A stretch of DNA of 50,850 bases from Chara braunii (Eukaryota; Streptophyta; Charophyceae; Charales; Characeae). This document shows, piece by piece, positions 22,118 to 32,671 of the stretch. The position numbers and the translations under genes are program-made. The stretch is from contig BFEA01000580.1 of the NCBI GenBank assembly GCA_003427395.1, positions 525,763 to 576,612 of the forward strand. Reading direction: 5' to 3'. The notes beneath the pieces are model-generated. The model had not been told where the DNA came from. It saw nothing but the letters and a program-made list of their open reading frames with translations, and searched no databases. How positions within the stretch are numbered: position 1 is the first letter of the stretch; the number at the start of each line of letters is the position of its first letter.

Positions 22118-22870
22118 TAGAAATTCCCCCCTTTCCCCTCATCCCCCTGCCCCACCGCTGCCTCCACCGAAAAGGACCGCCCCTGATCACGAGCACTCCT
22201 CATCGGCCGCAACTTGGGACAGACCCATTTCCCCCCCCTACTCCCACAAAGGCATCCAGTTCCCACCCAAAGTATGCCTCTGCCAACCCCTTGCCCTTAT
22301 CTGCCTCCGCTGGGATATGATGCCGACCCATACATCTCCCCCAGCCCCAGAATAGACCATCCCCCAAAATCTGCCCCATCTCCCTTCAGGGCAATCACCT
22401 CTCTCCTTGTGAAGCCCCTGGAAAGTAGAGCTCTCCCCCAACCCACCCCCTCACCAGAAGTAATTTGTTTACACTAAAGAGGAGAACCAGAGTTCCAGAC
22501 GTTGCTGTAGATTATTTCCCCCCCTCCCCTACATCTCCCCCTATCCCTCCGCTGCCTCCACCGAAAAGGACTGCCCTGATCACAAGCTCTCCTTATCGGC
22601 CCCAACTTGGGATATACCTGCTTCCTCCCCCTACTTCCACTAAGGCATCCAGTTCCACCCAAAGTATGCCTCAGCCACCCCCTCACCCCTATCTGCCTCC
22701 ATTGGGATATGATGCCAGCCCATACATCCCTCCCAGCCCCAGAATAGGGCAACCCCCAGAAATCTGGCCCCACTCCCTCTAGGGCATTTCACCCCCCACC
22801 TTGTGAAGCCCCTGCGGAGTAGAGCTCTCGTCCTTAAAACCCCAGCCCCCCACCCACACAAAAATAATTC
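22118..22870. repeat. 394-bp tandem duplication, C-rich (proline-rich when translated)
   Basis: Copy A (about 22118-22475) and copy B (about 22512-22870) both contain GCTGCCTCCACCGAAAAGGA (22157 and 22551), CAACTTGGGA, AAGGCATCCAGTTCC, TGGGATATGATGCC, CATACATC and CTTGTGAAGCCCCTG. One plus frame encodes PPP-rich peptides with 'YLPPLGYD' in both copies, but the frame is not maintained and I do not call a gene. Confidence 0.88.
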
Positions 22871-22979
22871 AGTAATTCGCCCGAAGGTGAACCAGAAATT
22901 AATAGTGGAGAAAAAAAAAAACGAGCCTCAAGAGTTTTAGGAACTCAAATTCCTAAGATATGAGTGGAAGAATAGGAAA

Positions 22980-23180
22980 TTTCTGAGAATTATGATGAAG
23001 AAAGGTAAATGAGAGTTCTTTTTTTTGGATTTGCTGATGACGATGAACAGCATCCTGAAGATGATGATGATGAAGACGATGATGACAACCAACTCACTTG
23101 CTGATGTGAAAGGCAAACAAGGCCTTGAGAAGCAGCATCTAATGATAACAAAATGATGATGATGACAGTAATGATGAAAA
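22980..23180. repeat. GAT/GAA-rich low-complexity tract
   Basis: Dense GATGATGA and GAAGATGA words, for example GATGATGATGAAGACGATGA near 23061. No reading frame of note. 23180-23755 shows nothing recognisable apart from a short direct repeat of GGACATGAATCT near 23401 and 23438. Confidence 0.7.
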
Positions 23181-23757
23181 TGTAGAGGAAATGATCAGGG
23201 AACCTGTGGGCAGAGGACCATGCCTTACGCTATGGAGATAGTTTGAAACCCTAACTATGAAGATTCTGCCCAATTTCCTGCCAAATTCACGTGGTCGGAT
23301 TTTCGAGATCTGTTCCAAATACAAGCAAGACTTCGAAAACATGGCACATCAAAGATAATTATCCGCAAGTATAGGTGGGTGCCGTAGCTCAATGCTAATA
23401 AGGACATGAATCTACCCTTTCAAACGGCCAGAGTAAGGACATGAATCTCCTTGCTAAACAGCCAGATATAGGACCATGATAGAGATTCCCTAAACTGTGC
23501 CCTCTGCAACATGTGTGTGATCATAGCTCGACATAGAAGATCGGAATCGATACTCGTGCCAATGCTTCCTCAAAGGCACATATTCTAGCCTGCCTATGTG
23601 ACTAGGTAACAAGAATTTAAAATACTCACTCATAGACCCATTAGATATTGCCACACCACAGAAATATGCGATAGAGCCTTCCATGTTGAGGTGAAGCAGA
23701 TTGAGAAACCGACTGAAACAATCCTCGATGATGTAAGAATTTCGTTAAAAAAACATG

Positions 23758-24050
23758 GCCGCGCCCCGCCCTGGGCTGGGACAGTGGGGGAGCGCCGCGC
23801 CCTGGGCTGGGACAGTGGGGGAGCGCCCCGCCCTGGGCTGGGACAGTGGGGGAGCGCCCCGCCCTGGGCTGGGACAGTGGGGGAGCGCCCCGNNNNNNNN
23901 NNNNNNNNNNNNNNNNNNNNNNNNNNNNNNNNNNNNNNNNNNNNNNNNNNNNNNNNNAGTGGGGGAGCGCCCCGCCCTGGGCTGGGACAGTGGGGGAGCG
24001 CCCCGCCCTGGGCTGGGACAGTGGGGGAGCGCCCCGCCCTGGGCTGGGAC
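23758..24050. repeat. 31-bp GC-rich minisatellite with assembly gap
   Basis: Nearly identical units of GCGCCCCGCCCTGGGCTGGG plus ACAGTGGGGGA. Four units precede and three follow a run of 65 N (23893-23957). The true copy number is unknown because the gap lies in the array. Confidence 0.96.
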
Positions 24051-24379
24051 AGCGCACAGGTGGGCCATGGTGAAGGCGCGCGGCGGAGACGGTCGCCATC
24101 TCTTCTCTCAACCAGGCGCTTTGCGCACGCGCAAGTGACCGGAGGCGCTTGTCCACACCACGTCACAAGCTGATGTGGCGGATGGACTGACCCCCGTTGG
24201 CTTTTTTCTTCTGGGAGTTCCACGTTTCACTCCATTGCTGCTGCGGTTTTGCACGTGGCCTATGGCCTGGTGGGCGTTCGCTATGTCAATGCCGATGGAG
24301 TACAGTGGAGTTAGCCCTTGGTAAACTGAAGTGCAAGTGCAGTGGCGACTGCAATCATGAGGAAGTGGGTGCGTCAACA

Positions 24380-24754
24380 AATCAGGGCGTCGCTCGGCAT
24401 CCATCATCATGGTAATGGTTTGTCATCAGCATCAGGTGCCATCACTATCATCATCATCAGGGTGCCGCTCGTCACCAACATCAAGGCATGGGTGGCGTCG
24501 TTATCCACGCTGCTCATCATGATGATGATCATCATCATTGTGTCTTCATAGGGTGTCGCTGGGGTTGCTCGTTATCATCATCATCATTGTCACGCCGGTA
24601 TCATCAGCATCATCAATAGCTCACCATCATAAGGCGCTGTTGGCGAAGCTCGACGTCATTGGGCGCTGCTCACCATCATCATCACTAGGCTATCATCCAA
24701 GATGCTCGTCATTAGCACCATCATCATCCTTTTGTCATCACAGGGCGTGGTGCG

Positions 24755-24789
<35 letters not shown>

Positions 24790-24860
24790 GACATCATCAT
24801 CATCATCATCATCATCATCAACATCATCATCATCATCACCATCATCAATTTGTAATCATA
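24380..24860. repeat. CAT/ATC trinucleotide repeat region
   Basis: Decayed units of a GGGCGCTGCTC(ATC)n type, passing into long pure ATC runs at about 24756-24846. Translates to histidine, isoleucine or serine runs depending on frame, with no start or conserved context. 24861-25670 shows no recognisable feature. Confidence 0.92.
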
Positions 24861-25719
24861 GGGCGCTGCTGGTACTGACCCCTGTGACCTCTGTGAGCTG
24901 GAGTTTAGACTTCCTCTATACATATTGAACGTGGTCGTCTTTAAGCCAGATTAGTTCATGATGTTTAGACTGTGATTTTTTCCCAGATGCCTTTGTTGAG
25001 TTTAGTGTGCCTGCTAGCTCACGTATTTGTTGGTACGTTAGGAAGGGAGGGACTATTTGTTGAAATCCTTGCACTTGTTCTGTGAATGTTGGTACAGTGG
25101 CTTTTAGCTTGATTCAGGGTGAAACTCGACGAACTACCAGCAGTGGCGCCTCCTTGAGCAGTGTGAGTGTAACAAGGGGCGGTGGGAACACTACTGGTTG
25201 GGTGGTAGGAGAGAGCCGGTGAAAAGTAAACTTGAGTTGTACCCATTGTGATCACCTTACCAAAATGATCCAAGGGTGCGAGGTGGGAAACACGTCATGG
25301 CAGCTCAGGTTCCTCACAGTGTTTTTGGAAAGCCAGGACACGAGGGGGTAGCTCTGATGGAGGTTAGGGGTTTATTGTTGGTAGCATTTGAGTAGTACTT
25401 TTTGTTATGTATTTTTTTTGAGTTTATCATTTCTTTTTGGAAAACAAAGGGAGGAATGGGCTTGTCTTTCAACTAGTAGCTAAAATAGTTGGGAGTAGAA
25501 TAGTGGGTGCTGCCTTCGAGTGTGATGACACATCGAATGAAAAAATTTGAGTCTTCAGTCGATAAGCTAAACCAGCTGATGCTGCCAGGATAACTCCGGG
25601 TTGAATTGTGAGGATCCCTGGCTTCGTTCATTGATTGATTGATGATGCTAGATTTTTAAAAAAGAAAAAAAAAAAAGTCGTTCAGTTTGAGTTCTGCATA
25701 ATATGATTTTTTTTCAGAG

Positions 25720-25945
25720 TTTTTGGATTTTTTTTTCTTCTGCTGGGACCTTCTTTGGTTGTCGCACGGCCTTAGCCGCCCGGGCAAACAAGAGTGACCT
25801 GAGCGGCCCAGCTGGTAGCCCAGGACTTTTTGGATTTTATTTTTTATTTTTTATTTTTGCTGGGACCTTCTTTGGTCCTTGCACGGCCGGCCAGCCCAAG
25901 CAAACAAGGTGAACCGCGCGGCCTGACCGGTTGCCTAGCTGGACC
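25720..25945 (+). repeat. Two tandem copies of a GC-core repeat (GCTGGGACCTT type)
   Basis: Units near 25720-25834 and 25835-25945 each consist of a T-rich lead (TTTTTGGATTTT), GCTGGGACCTTCTTTGGT, a CGGCC-rich centre with GGGCAAACAAG or AAGCAAACAAGG, and a GGCC...GGTTGCC/GGTAGCC end. Related copies lie at 34860-34990 (reverse) and 42600-42700 (forward). Confidence 0.75.
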
Positions 25946-26107
25946 CTGACAACTTAGCAGAAAATCTAAACCGCATGATCAGGAGCATTCTGGCGAGGTG
26001 GGCAGACCTGCTCAAGAAAGGATTCGCATGGAAACTTGGAGAGTGGGGACTACTTGTCCAAGGCTCAGCCCCATCAAGAGCCTATCGATTCTCCCATAGA
26101 CTAGGCT

Positions 26108-26115
26108 ATCTGGGC
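26108..26115. repeat. Target-site duplication, left
   Basis: ATCTGGGC, repeated exactly at 27336-27343. Confidence 0.9.
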
Positions 26116-26806
26116 CTATGTGTCTACTTAACGGGCAATGGGAAAGTTGCAACTCCGTTGTCTCCGTTGAATAGCCCCCGGGGCCCCGTTGAATTCCTGT
26201 TGAATGGTACAACGGGCCCTCCCTGTTGAATATTGTTCAACGGGGAGGGTACATTGGGCCTCGGACACAACGCTGGACGCACATGAACTAAAAAAAAAAT
26301 TGTCCTGTTGAATTCCCGTTGAATCCCCGTTGAATCCCGTCGAATCTCCGTTGAATCCCATTGAATCACCGTTGAATCCTGTTGGGAAAAAAAAAAGGGA
26401 CATCGTCCAAAAATTCCGGAAAAAAACTATGTTATGCAGAAAAATAAACTGAACACCTTTTGCCTCAAGGTCGCATCGAAAATCTTCACCAAATTAAAAA
26501 AAAAAAATAAGATATAAAAATAAGTTATTTATTTATTTATTTTTTTACGTGTGTGTGTGTGCGAGTCTGTGTGTGTGTGCGTGTGTGTGTGTATCTGTGT
26601 GTGTGTGATCGGGTGGGGGTGGGGGGGGCGACCCATCCCCTACCAATCAATCAATCAATCAAAAGAGAAAAAAAAAGTTTAAAAAAAAGGGGAAAACCCG
26701 TTTTTCTCGTTATTTTTACTTTTCCTTCTTTTTTTTTGATTGATTGATTGATTGATTGACTGGTGGGGGATGGGGCACCCCCCCAACCCCCACCCAATCA
26801 CGCGCA

Positions 26807-26851
<45 letters not shown>

Positions 26852-26902
26852 TTGCGCCGAAGTTGGGCGGGGTCCCCGCCCGCGCAACTTAGGCGAAAGA
26901 AA

Positions 26903-26944
<42 letters not shown>

Positions 26945-26977
26945 TTGGGTGGGGGTTGGGGGGACGACCCATCCCCC

Positions 26978-27028
<51 letters not shown>

Positions 27029-27335
27029 AAAAAAAAAGGAAAAAAAATCTATCTATTTTGAGGCTGGTTTTGTTTTTGATTTTTTAAAAATAATTTTAAT
27101 GTTCAAAAAATAAACATAAAAATATGGGGATGTAGAGAGCAAGACAATCTACACCCCCATTTTTTTTATTTTTTTTTTCACCTATGTTTTGCTTGCAAAA
27201 AAACATTCCGCGGGCCGAGTTGTACCACGTTCAACTCGGTTCAACGGGGAGTTGAAACGGGAGTTGAATGGGAGTTGAATGGGAGTTGAACCGTTCAACT
27301 CAAAACCCCCGTTGAATCCGATTTCGGACACATAG
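26116..27335. mobile_element. hAT-like non-autonomous DNA element (1,220 bp) with internal foldback
   Basis: Terminal inverted repeat CTATGTGTC at 26116-26124 and its reverse complement GACACATAG at 27327-27335, flanked by the perfect 8-bp duplication ATCTGGGC. Subterminal regions carry many CCGTTGAAT/ATTCAACGG-type motifs in inverted arrangement: 26153-26385 on the left (CCCGTTGAAT units about every 12 bp) and 27225-27320 on the right (GGGAGTTGAAT units), as expected of transposase-binding subterminal repeats. The interior holds a reverse copy of part of the GC-core repeat flank (26429-26495) and a GT/CA-rich foldback (26549-27030). No transposase is encoded. Confidence 0.82.
26549..27030. 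repeat. Foldback ladder of alternating inverted units
   Basis: A unit with a GT run, GGGTGGGGGT, GACCCATCCCC and ACCAATCAATCAATC occurs forward (26549-26661), reversed (about 26735-26850) and forward again (about 26905-27026). The second and third form a long hairpin centred at about 26873 with arms ending GGCGGGG/CCCCGCC; the first and second form another centred near 26700. Confidence 0.88.
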
Positions 27336-27343
27336 ATCTGGGC
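27336..27343. repeat. Target-site duplication, right
   Basis: ATCTGGGC, identical to 26108-26115. Confidence 0.9.
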
Positions 27344-27869
27344 TACCGTACTTTTTTCACATCTTTCCGTATTGACTACACAGAACCTGGCTCTCCAACA
27401 ATAGACGACATTGATCCTGAAAACGAAATACTAGAAAACTTCTTCCCTTACAAGGGCCGAGTTTAAGGATTATGGCCAAAATCAATCTTCCAAGTAAAAA
27501 CCACGACACAAGACCTACAATTTGACCTGATTGGGTATCAGCGTATCATCGGAGAACCTGAAGATGGCTTATAAAGACGTATACGTGAGATTTGAAGACA
27601 ACAAGGAAGCAAGGCTGCAATGGCTCACACACAACTTGCTTCTGGACACCCAACAACTAAAAATTAAGCCTAGTAACATTTGGTCGATGGACGACCTACT
27701 CACCTGTATATGCACAATACTGAGGAAAAACATTCGTAACAGGGGAGTAGATTGGGAAGCACAAGATTGGTCACCATTTCAAACCAAATAGTGGGAAGGA
27801 ACACACGTTCTAAATGGACTAGGTTGAAGTGGTGTATGGTAAAAACCAAAAGTGGAAACACACTCTTCA

Positions 27870-28690
27870 GCAGGCAGATCTCGATATTCGATCAATCAAT
27901 GTAAACGGTCTAGCATCCCGCAACCCGGAAAAAAATAATGCGCTGTGGGACCTAATGCGGGGGTTGACCTAATGCGGGGGTTGGGGGGAAGAACATGGCC
28001 GGATATAATTTGCGTCCAGGAAACGCACTTAATGGACATACCAGAACATCACAGGACACACAACCAAGTTTGGCCCTTTCAAAGATACCAAGCATTTGCC
28101 TCAACTGGGAACAGGATAAGGTGGAAGGAAGATGGGTTAAGGTGTTGGGCATGTTGGAGTTAAAAATAATATGCATTGTATCCATCTATGCTCCTAACAC
28201 TCCCCGAGAAAGAAGGGTTTTTTTCGAAAAGATCGAAATGATCACCCCCGATATTCCGGTAATCTTAGTAGGAGATTTCAATGCCACACCGGACAGATGG
28301 CTGGACCGTTGGAGAACCCCTCCTACTACCGCACACAACGCAGAGGAGGACGAGAGGATGCTGAGGGATTTGTGTGCCCCCCTCTCACTTTTTGAAACCT
28401 TCAGGCGTAGTCACCCGATCGAATAGGCCTTTACTTGTTTGCGAAATAATAATCCCGACAGACTGTCCAAATCTAGAATAGACCTAATCCTGGCGTCCGA
28501 TGGCTTGAGTGGAGGGCTTACCTTGGCAGCAATACTGTCGGTCAGCCCTCACCCAGACCTGGACCACAGGATGTGTATGGCAGTCTGGACCTTCCGGAAA
28601 CGACCAGATCAGGGGGCCGGCTGCTATAAACTCGATACTTCTCTGCTTCAGTCTAAATCTTTCCATGAGTACGTACAACAGGTTTGAAAC
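27870..28690 (+). pseudogene. LINE ORF2, APE-type endonuclease domain (frameshifted)
   Basis: N-terminal endonuclease of the same LINE as the RT that follows. Motifs in order: IRSINVNGLAS (about 27887), WPDIICVQETHL (the catalytic Glu, about 27998-28033), IVSIYAPNTPRERR, VILVGDFNATPDRW (about 28255-28300), SRIDLILASD (about 28473) and PHPDLDHRM, the terminal Asp-His. The endonuclease nicks target DNA to prime reverse transcription. A 17-bp tandem duplication (27949-27965 and 27966-27982) shifts the frame between the first two motifs, another shift lies near 28130, and a stop follows HPIE at about 28424. The active-site residues are all still legible. Confidence 0.88.
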
Positions 28691-28928
28691 TTCTGGAAGG
28701 ATCACCGCGCCCAACAACACTCTCAAATTGCATGGTTTAACAACGGTTTGTTTTTTTTTGGCAAAAAAATGTAACGAATATTCCAAACATATAGCTGCAC
28801 AGCGATACCAACAGGAAATCATGATAATGGAAAACCTCATGGACGCCGAACAGAAACAATTTTCGCAAGGGCAGGAACCAACCTTCGACGAATTATAAAC
28901 CCGAATACTAGATTTAAAATCTCAGCTC

Positions 28929-30398
28929 TTGAAACACGTACAATATCGATGGCAGGGAGCCCAGATAAGGGCAAGGCTATCCAGACTCTCAACCGAAGGA
29001 GTGATGAATGCTCACTTCTTCAGCCTAGCTAGATCTCGTTTCAAAAGGACAACGATCAAGGTACCCTACGAACCACAAGCCATGGAATCGGATCCGACCG
29101 TATCCACGACACGTTGCACCAAGATAACGTATGACTTTTACAAAGACCTTTTCACCTCGCACATTGACAGATCAGACCCACGGTACCATGATCGTCAACT
29201 AAAAGATTTTTTGGAACCAGTAAACAAGTCATTGACACCTGAACAACGTGACTCTTTAGAGGCCCCAATCTCCAAGCAGGAAATTTGGACCGCCCTCCTG
29301 CAAATAAAGGAGGAAAAAGTATCAGGGATAAACAGCTTCCCCAAAGAATTTTGGGAGACCACATGGGACTTCCTGAGTCAGGACATCATGGACTTCTATA
29401 AAGAGGTATGGCTCACGGACGAGATGGGTGAAAGGGTGGGGCAAGGAGTATTAACCCTCCTATATAAAAAAGGGGATAAAATGCATATTAGAAACTACCG
29501 CCCTATCACACTTCTCACGGTAATATACAAGATGTAGTCTAAAGCCTTAGCTAACAGAATGATCCCTGTAATGGAAGACATCATTCATCCCTCTCAAACC
29601 GGCTTTATGGAGAACAAGAATATTCAAGAGAATATTCTTTTAATCCATGAGGTACTCCAACTCACGAGACACTCTCGTCAGAACGCAGCATTGATCTTTA
29701 TTGACTTTGAAAAGGCTTACGATCACGTGGATTGATTGTTCTTAGATAAATGTCTGGAAAAAATGAATTTTGGATTGAACTTCGGACGTTGGGTTCAGAT
29801 CCTACACCGAAATGCAACCACTTGCAGTCAAGTTAATGGGTGCATGACACCACCCCTACGCTTGGAACGTTCGGTCCGCCAGGGGGACCCAATTGCCCCC
29901 TTCCTTTTTTTTGTCATCATGGAAGCACTTGCCGCCAACCTCCGGGCCAACAAAAACATTACCAAAATCCGAGTCACACACATCCCGGAGGAGGCAATCC
30001 CGGTATGCTCCCTTTTTGCGGATGACCTCACTATCTTGGCGAAGGCCACACACAACAACATGGAGGAAATCCAGCAACTGATGGAAAAGTTTGCCAAGGT
30101 TTTCGACATGACAGTCAACTGGGGGAACAAAACTCAAGGGTGGTGGATACATTATCAAGGGGGACGCCCCCCTGAGTCAACAAGAATTAAATGGATGTCT
30201 TTAGAGAACCCAGTAAGAATTTTTGGGGTTACCATGACCTCCGAGGGACGCCCACCAATCAACGATGAATGGATTAGCACCCCGACACGACAAAAATTAG
30301 ATAACTGGAGAAATAAGCACACATCCCTCTTTGCCCGCGCCTTAGTAATTAACAACGTGGTCTTCGCAACATTATGGTACAAATCACTTGGCCACTAA
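28929..30398 (+). pseudogene. LINE ORF2, reverse transcriptase domain (two in-frame stops)
   Basis: One frame carries the linker and RT: RWQGAQIRARLSRLSTEG, DFYKDLFTSH, EEKVSGINSFPKEFWE, LTLLYKKGDKMHIRNYRPIT, QTGFMENKNIQENI, IDFEKAYDHVD (first catalytic Asp), SVRQGDPIAPFLFFVIMEAL, and LFADDLTI with the FADD box at 30015-30026, then MTVNWGNKTQGW and IFGVTM. Only two stops interrupt about 490 codons: TAG at 29535-29537 (in YKM-stop-SKALANRM) and TGA at 29733-29735 (a Trp-like position after HVD). The frame ends at 30396. All catalytic aspartates are intact. FADD in place of YADD is common in non-LTR elements. Confidence 0.93.
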
Positions 30399-31147
30399 AC
30401 AAAACAGGCGCCAACTTTCCTATGGAGAGGGGACGGCGAGCAAAATAACGTGCTCAGCCGCGTGGCGTGGGATTCCATTATCCAACTTAAGGCAGGGGGA
30501 GGCTTGGGAATAATTGACCCAGCCACGCAAGTGCAAGCACTACGACTAAAATGGATTAAGAAGCTCATCTTCGCCCCCCAATGTCCGTGGTGTGCATTGG
30601 ATCTGGAACATCCAGCCCGACTGGCCCCAGAAGCCCCCCAATCTACTCACCCGCTGATATGGCTGGAGGACCGATTCTGGACAATCCCGCGCAAGTTCCC
30701 CCGAGGAAGGGAGGGGCTGGACGGAGGCGACCAGATTCTGGACAACTTCTGGCCATCCTTACTGGAGACCTGACGCAGACTCCCGCTCCCAGACGTAATT
30801 TATCCCGACCGCTGGGAGGAAGTCTACCGGCAACCCCTATTTGGAAACCGATGGGTGACTAACTTTAGTGGCTGTATCATGACAAGCTCAGCCTTGTCTT
30901 GAAAAAAATGGGTAAAGAGAGGGGTGCTCAGGGTCAGGGATCTTTGGGACAATGACAGAAGAGATTGGAAAACAGGAGACCAGATGCAAGGAATCCTACG
31001 ATATGCCACCGCGTAGAGGAGCATTTGGATAACCTGATTGAAGCTATCCCGCTGGCATGGTACCAAACTCTTAAACAAGGCCCCTCCTTAAAGGAAGGCG
31101 TCTGGGTAGCTAGCACGGAGTCTCCTCAAAGGATAGGTTAGATACAC
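30399..31147 (+). pseudogene. LINE ORF2, post-RT linker (degenerate)
   Basis: 30399-30773 continues in the RT frame: FLWRGDGEQNNVLSRVAWD, GGGLGIIDPATQ, a tryptophan-rich stretch and a stop after WPSLLET. From about 30775 the code shifts frame (PLPDVIYPDRWEEVYRQPLF, ALSxKKWVKRGVLRVRDLWD) with several stops. Matching blocks occur in the relics at 6.3-6.5 kb and 18.2-18.8 kb. Confidence 0.8.
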
Positions 31148-32305
31148 ATGGTTTCACCCCAGACTGTCCTGGTTGAACGCTACACAATCACTAGAACTGA
31201 CACCCTCCAAGGTAGCAGAGCCCCCCTCGAATGGAAAGAGAGAGCATCTGTGTATCGAGTGAGAGTTTTAGAAGAGAAAGGTCAGAGGGTGGTGTTCCAG
31301 CCCTTCAAATCAATCCAGGACCTGACTCTGGACTCAGCAGAATGGTCTTGGGAACTCCCCCAACAGAGGGGAGGCCCCAAAGCAGGCCACATCGGCCTAC
31401 ACCAGCTGACGGTCAAATCAGCCTACAAAATGCTCAGACCCAAAAGACGACTGAGAGACATAGTAAACGACAGATGGGCAAGACACCTAAATGTGGATCG
31501 CTCCCTTTTGACCCCAATTAAATGGTTCCAAGAACAAAAGGCAAAACCCATGAAAATCACTTCCTTGCAGTGGCAGATCGCCCACCGCTGTCTGCCAACA
31601 AACGACTGGTTGACCGACCATACTAATTTAGAACAAAAAGGTCTGTTGCTTCCATGGTGTCAACGGTGTCAGAGCTTTTTCCCTTTCTACAAAAGGGCGG
31701 AAACCATCGAACACGTTTTCATGCAATGTCCGATTGCCCAAATTATATAGAGATGGTGGGATCGCATATGGAGAAAGATGGAATCTGCAATTCCCTGGCC
31801 CTGGTCTTGGCAAGCCATATTGGCTGGCCATTGCCCACATGCAGAAGCAGCCACGACCTTCGTAGAAAATATGTACCAACTCGGAAGGAGAGCGGTGATA
31901 TGGGCTCTTTGGTGGCAGAGATGCACGCTGGCTATGGAGAAGGTGAGAGTAGAGGAGCCAGAAATCACCGAACAGATTCAGCAGCAGGTACATTTCGAAC
32001 TCGCACAAAGATGGCTAGACACCAAAGCACAATTAGACCTCTTTAAACAAGTAGGAGATGTTAGGAGACGGATCACAACATTTTGCACAGACTGGGTGGG
32101 AGGGGAGAGAGAAGGATGCATTGCAAAAGTAGAATGGAGCGGAGATAGGGAAGAGGGACAGAGGGATTTGGAAGAGATGAGAGACTACCACCTAAGCTTC
32201 AAAGACTGGACAAACATAGAACCCTCATTCCCACTTCGCCCCTCTGCTGATTTCCCAGACCCTTTCCCGCCCCATGCCCTTTCCCTGGCAGAGATCCTGT
32301 CCTGA
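31148..32305 (+). pseudogene. LINE ORF2, zf-RVT domain and C-terminus (one internal stop)
   Basis: An open frame broken only by TAG at 31748-31750. LTVKSAYKMLRPKRR leads into the plant-type zf-RVT domain: TSLQWQIAHRCLPTNDWLTD, then CQRCQ and ETIEHVFMQCP, giving the Cys-x2-Cys and His-x4-Cys zinc ligands. After the stop it continues RWWDRIWRKM, VIWALWWQRC and an acidic/charged end at 32303-32305 (TGA). zf-RVT follows RT in land-plant and algal LINEs and in RT-derived plant proteins. This supports a green-lineage host. Confidence 0.9.
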
Positions 32306-32650
32306 ATGATAAAATCCTATAACCCAGTTTTCCATACATCTCTTAATCATACAAGGAATTCTTCCCTGTTGGCCCCCAGGGAGTTTTGTGCTAACAGCTT
32401 TTTCTCCTCCTTTTTTTTCGCTGCTCAGTGATTCCCCCCTTCTACAGATTGGGGTAGTCAATGCTGGCAGCCTGGACGGGGAGGGGGAGGGAGGAACAAG
32501 TGTGTATCAGTAGGTATCCGGCGCTGGGTTTAGGCCGAAGAGGTTCCCCCGTTCCTCCTTTTTTATCCTGCTCAGTCAATCCCCTGTCTCCCAGGGCAAT
32601 CAATGCTGGCAGGATCCCCCCCGTGACTGTTTTTCTTCTGGTGTACTCTG
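32306..32650 (+). mobile_element. LINE 3' UTR
   Basis: Follows the ORF2 stop. It contains a direct repeat of TGCTCAGT(GA/CA)ATCCCC ... AATGCTGGCAG (about 32426-32471 and 32570-32613) with C-run/G-run pairs able to form short stems, similar to the stem near 15968-15992. No A-tail is obvious, so the right boundary is approximate. Confidence 0.5.
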
Positions 32651-32671
32651 TGTTCAATCTGTAAATGGGAC

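Larger units (their letters stand above)
25946..27466 (+). pseudogene. Reading frame interrupted by a DNA transposon, upstream of the LINE ORF2
   Basis: The left part (25946-26115) reads DPDNLAENLNRMIRSILARW ... HRLGYLG and the right part (27344-27466) reads YRTFFTSFRIDYTEPG ... NFFPYKG. They lie on either side of an inserted element (26116-27335) and, with one copy of the duplicated ATCTGGGC counted, are in the same frame. Downstream fragments (MAKINLPSKNHDTRP at about 27473; VYVRFEDNKEARLQW at 27558; through 27791) look like the same protein continued with frameshifts. I do not recognise the domain. Its place just before the endonuclease of the LINE suggests a LINE ORF1 remnant. Confidence 0.6.

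Noticed and set aside
23381-23460. GTAGCTCAATGCTAATAAGG as another SINE start
   Set aside because: It resembles box A but has no box B, body or A-tail match to the SINE at 18964 and 36070.
23691-24223. Plus and minus frames of up to 197 codons over the 31-bp minisatellite
   Set aside because: Open in several frames only because the unit has few stop codons and the gap is N. Repetitive translation without homology.
24380-24860. ATC/CAT arrays as a CRISPR-like or coding repeat
   Set aside because: The units are trinucleotide runs with decayed spacing, not constant repeats with unique spacers. It is simple sequence.
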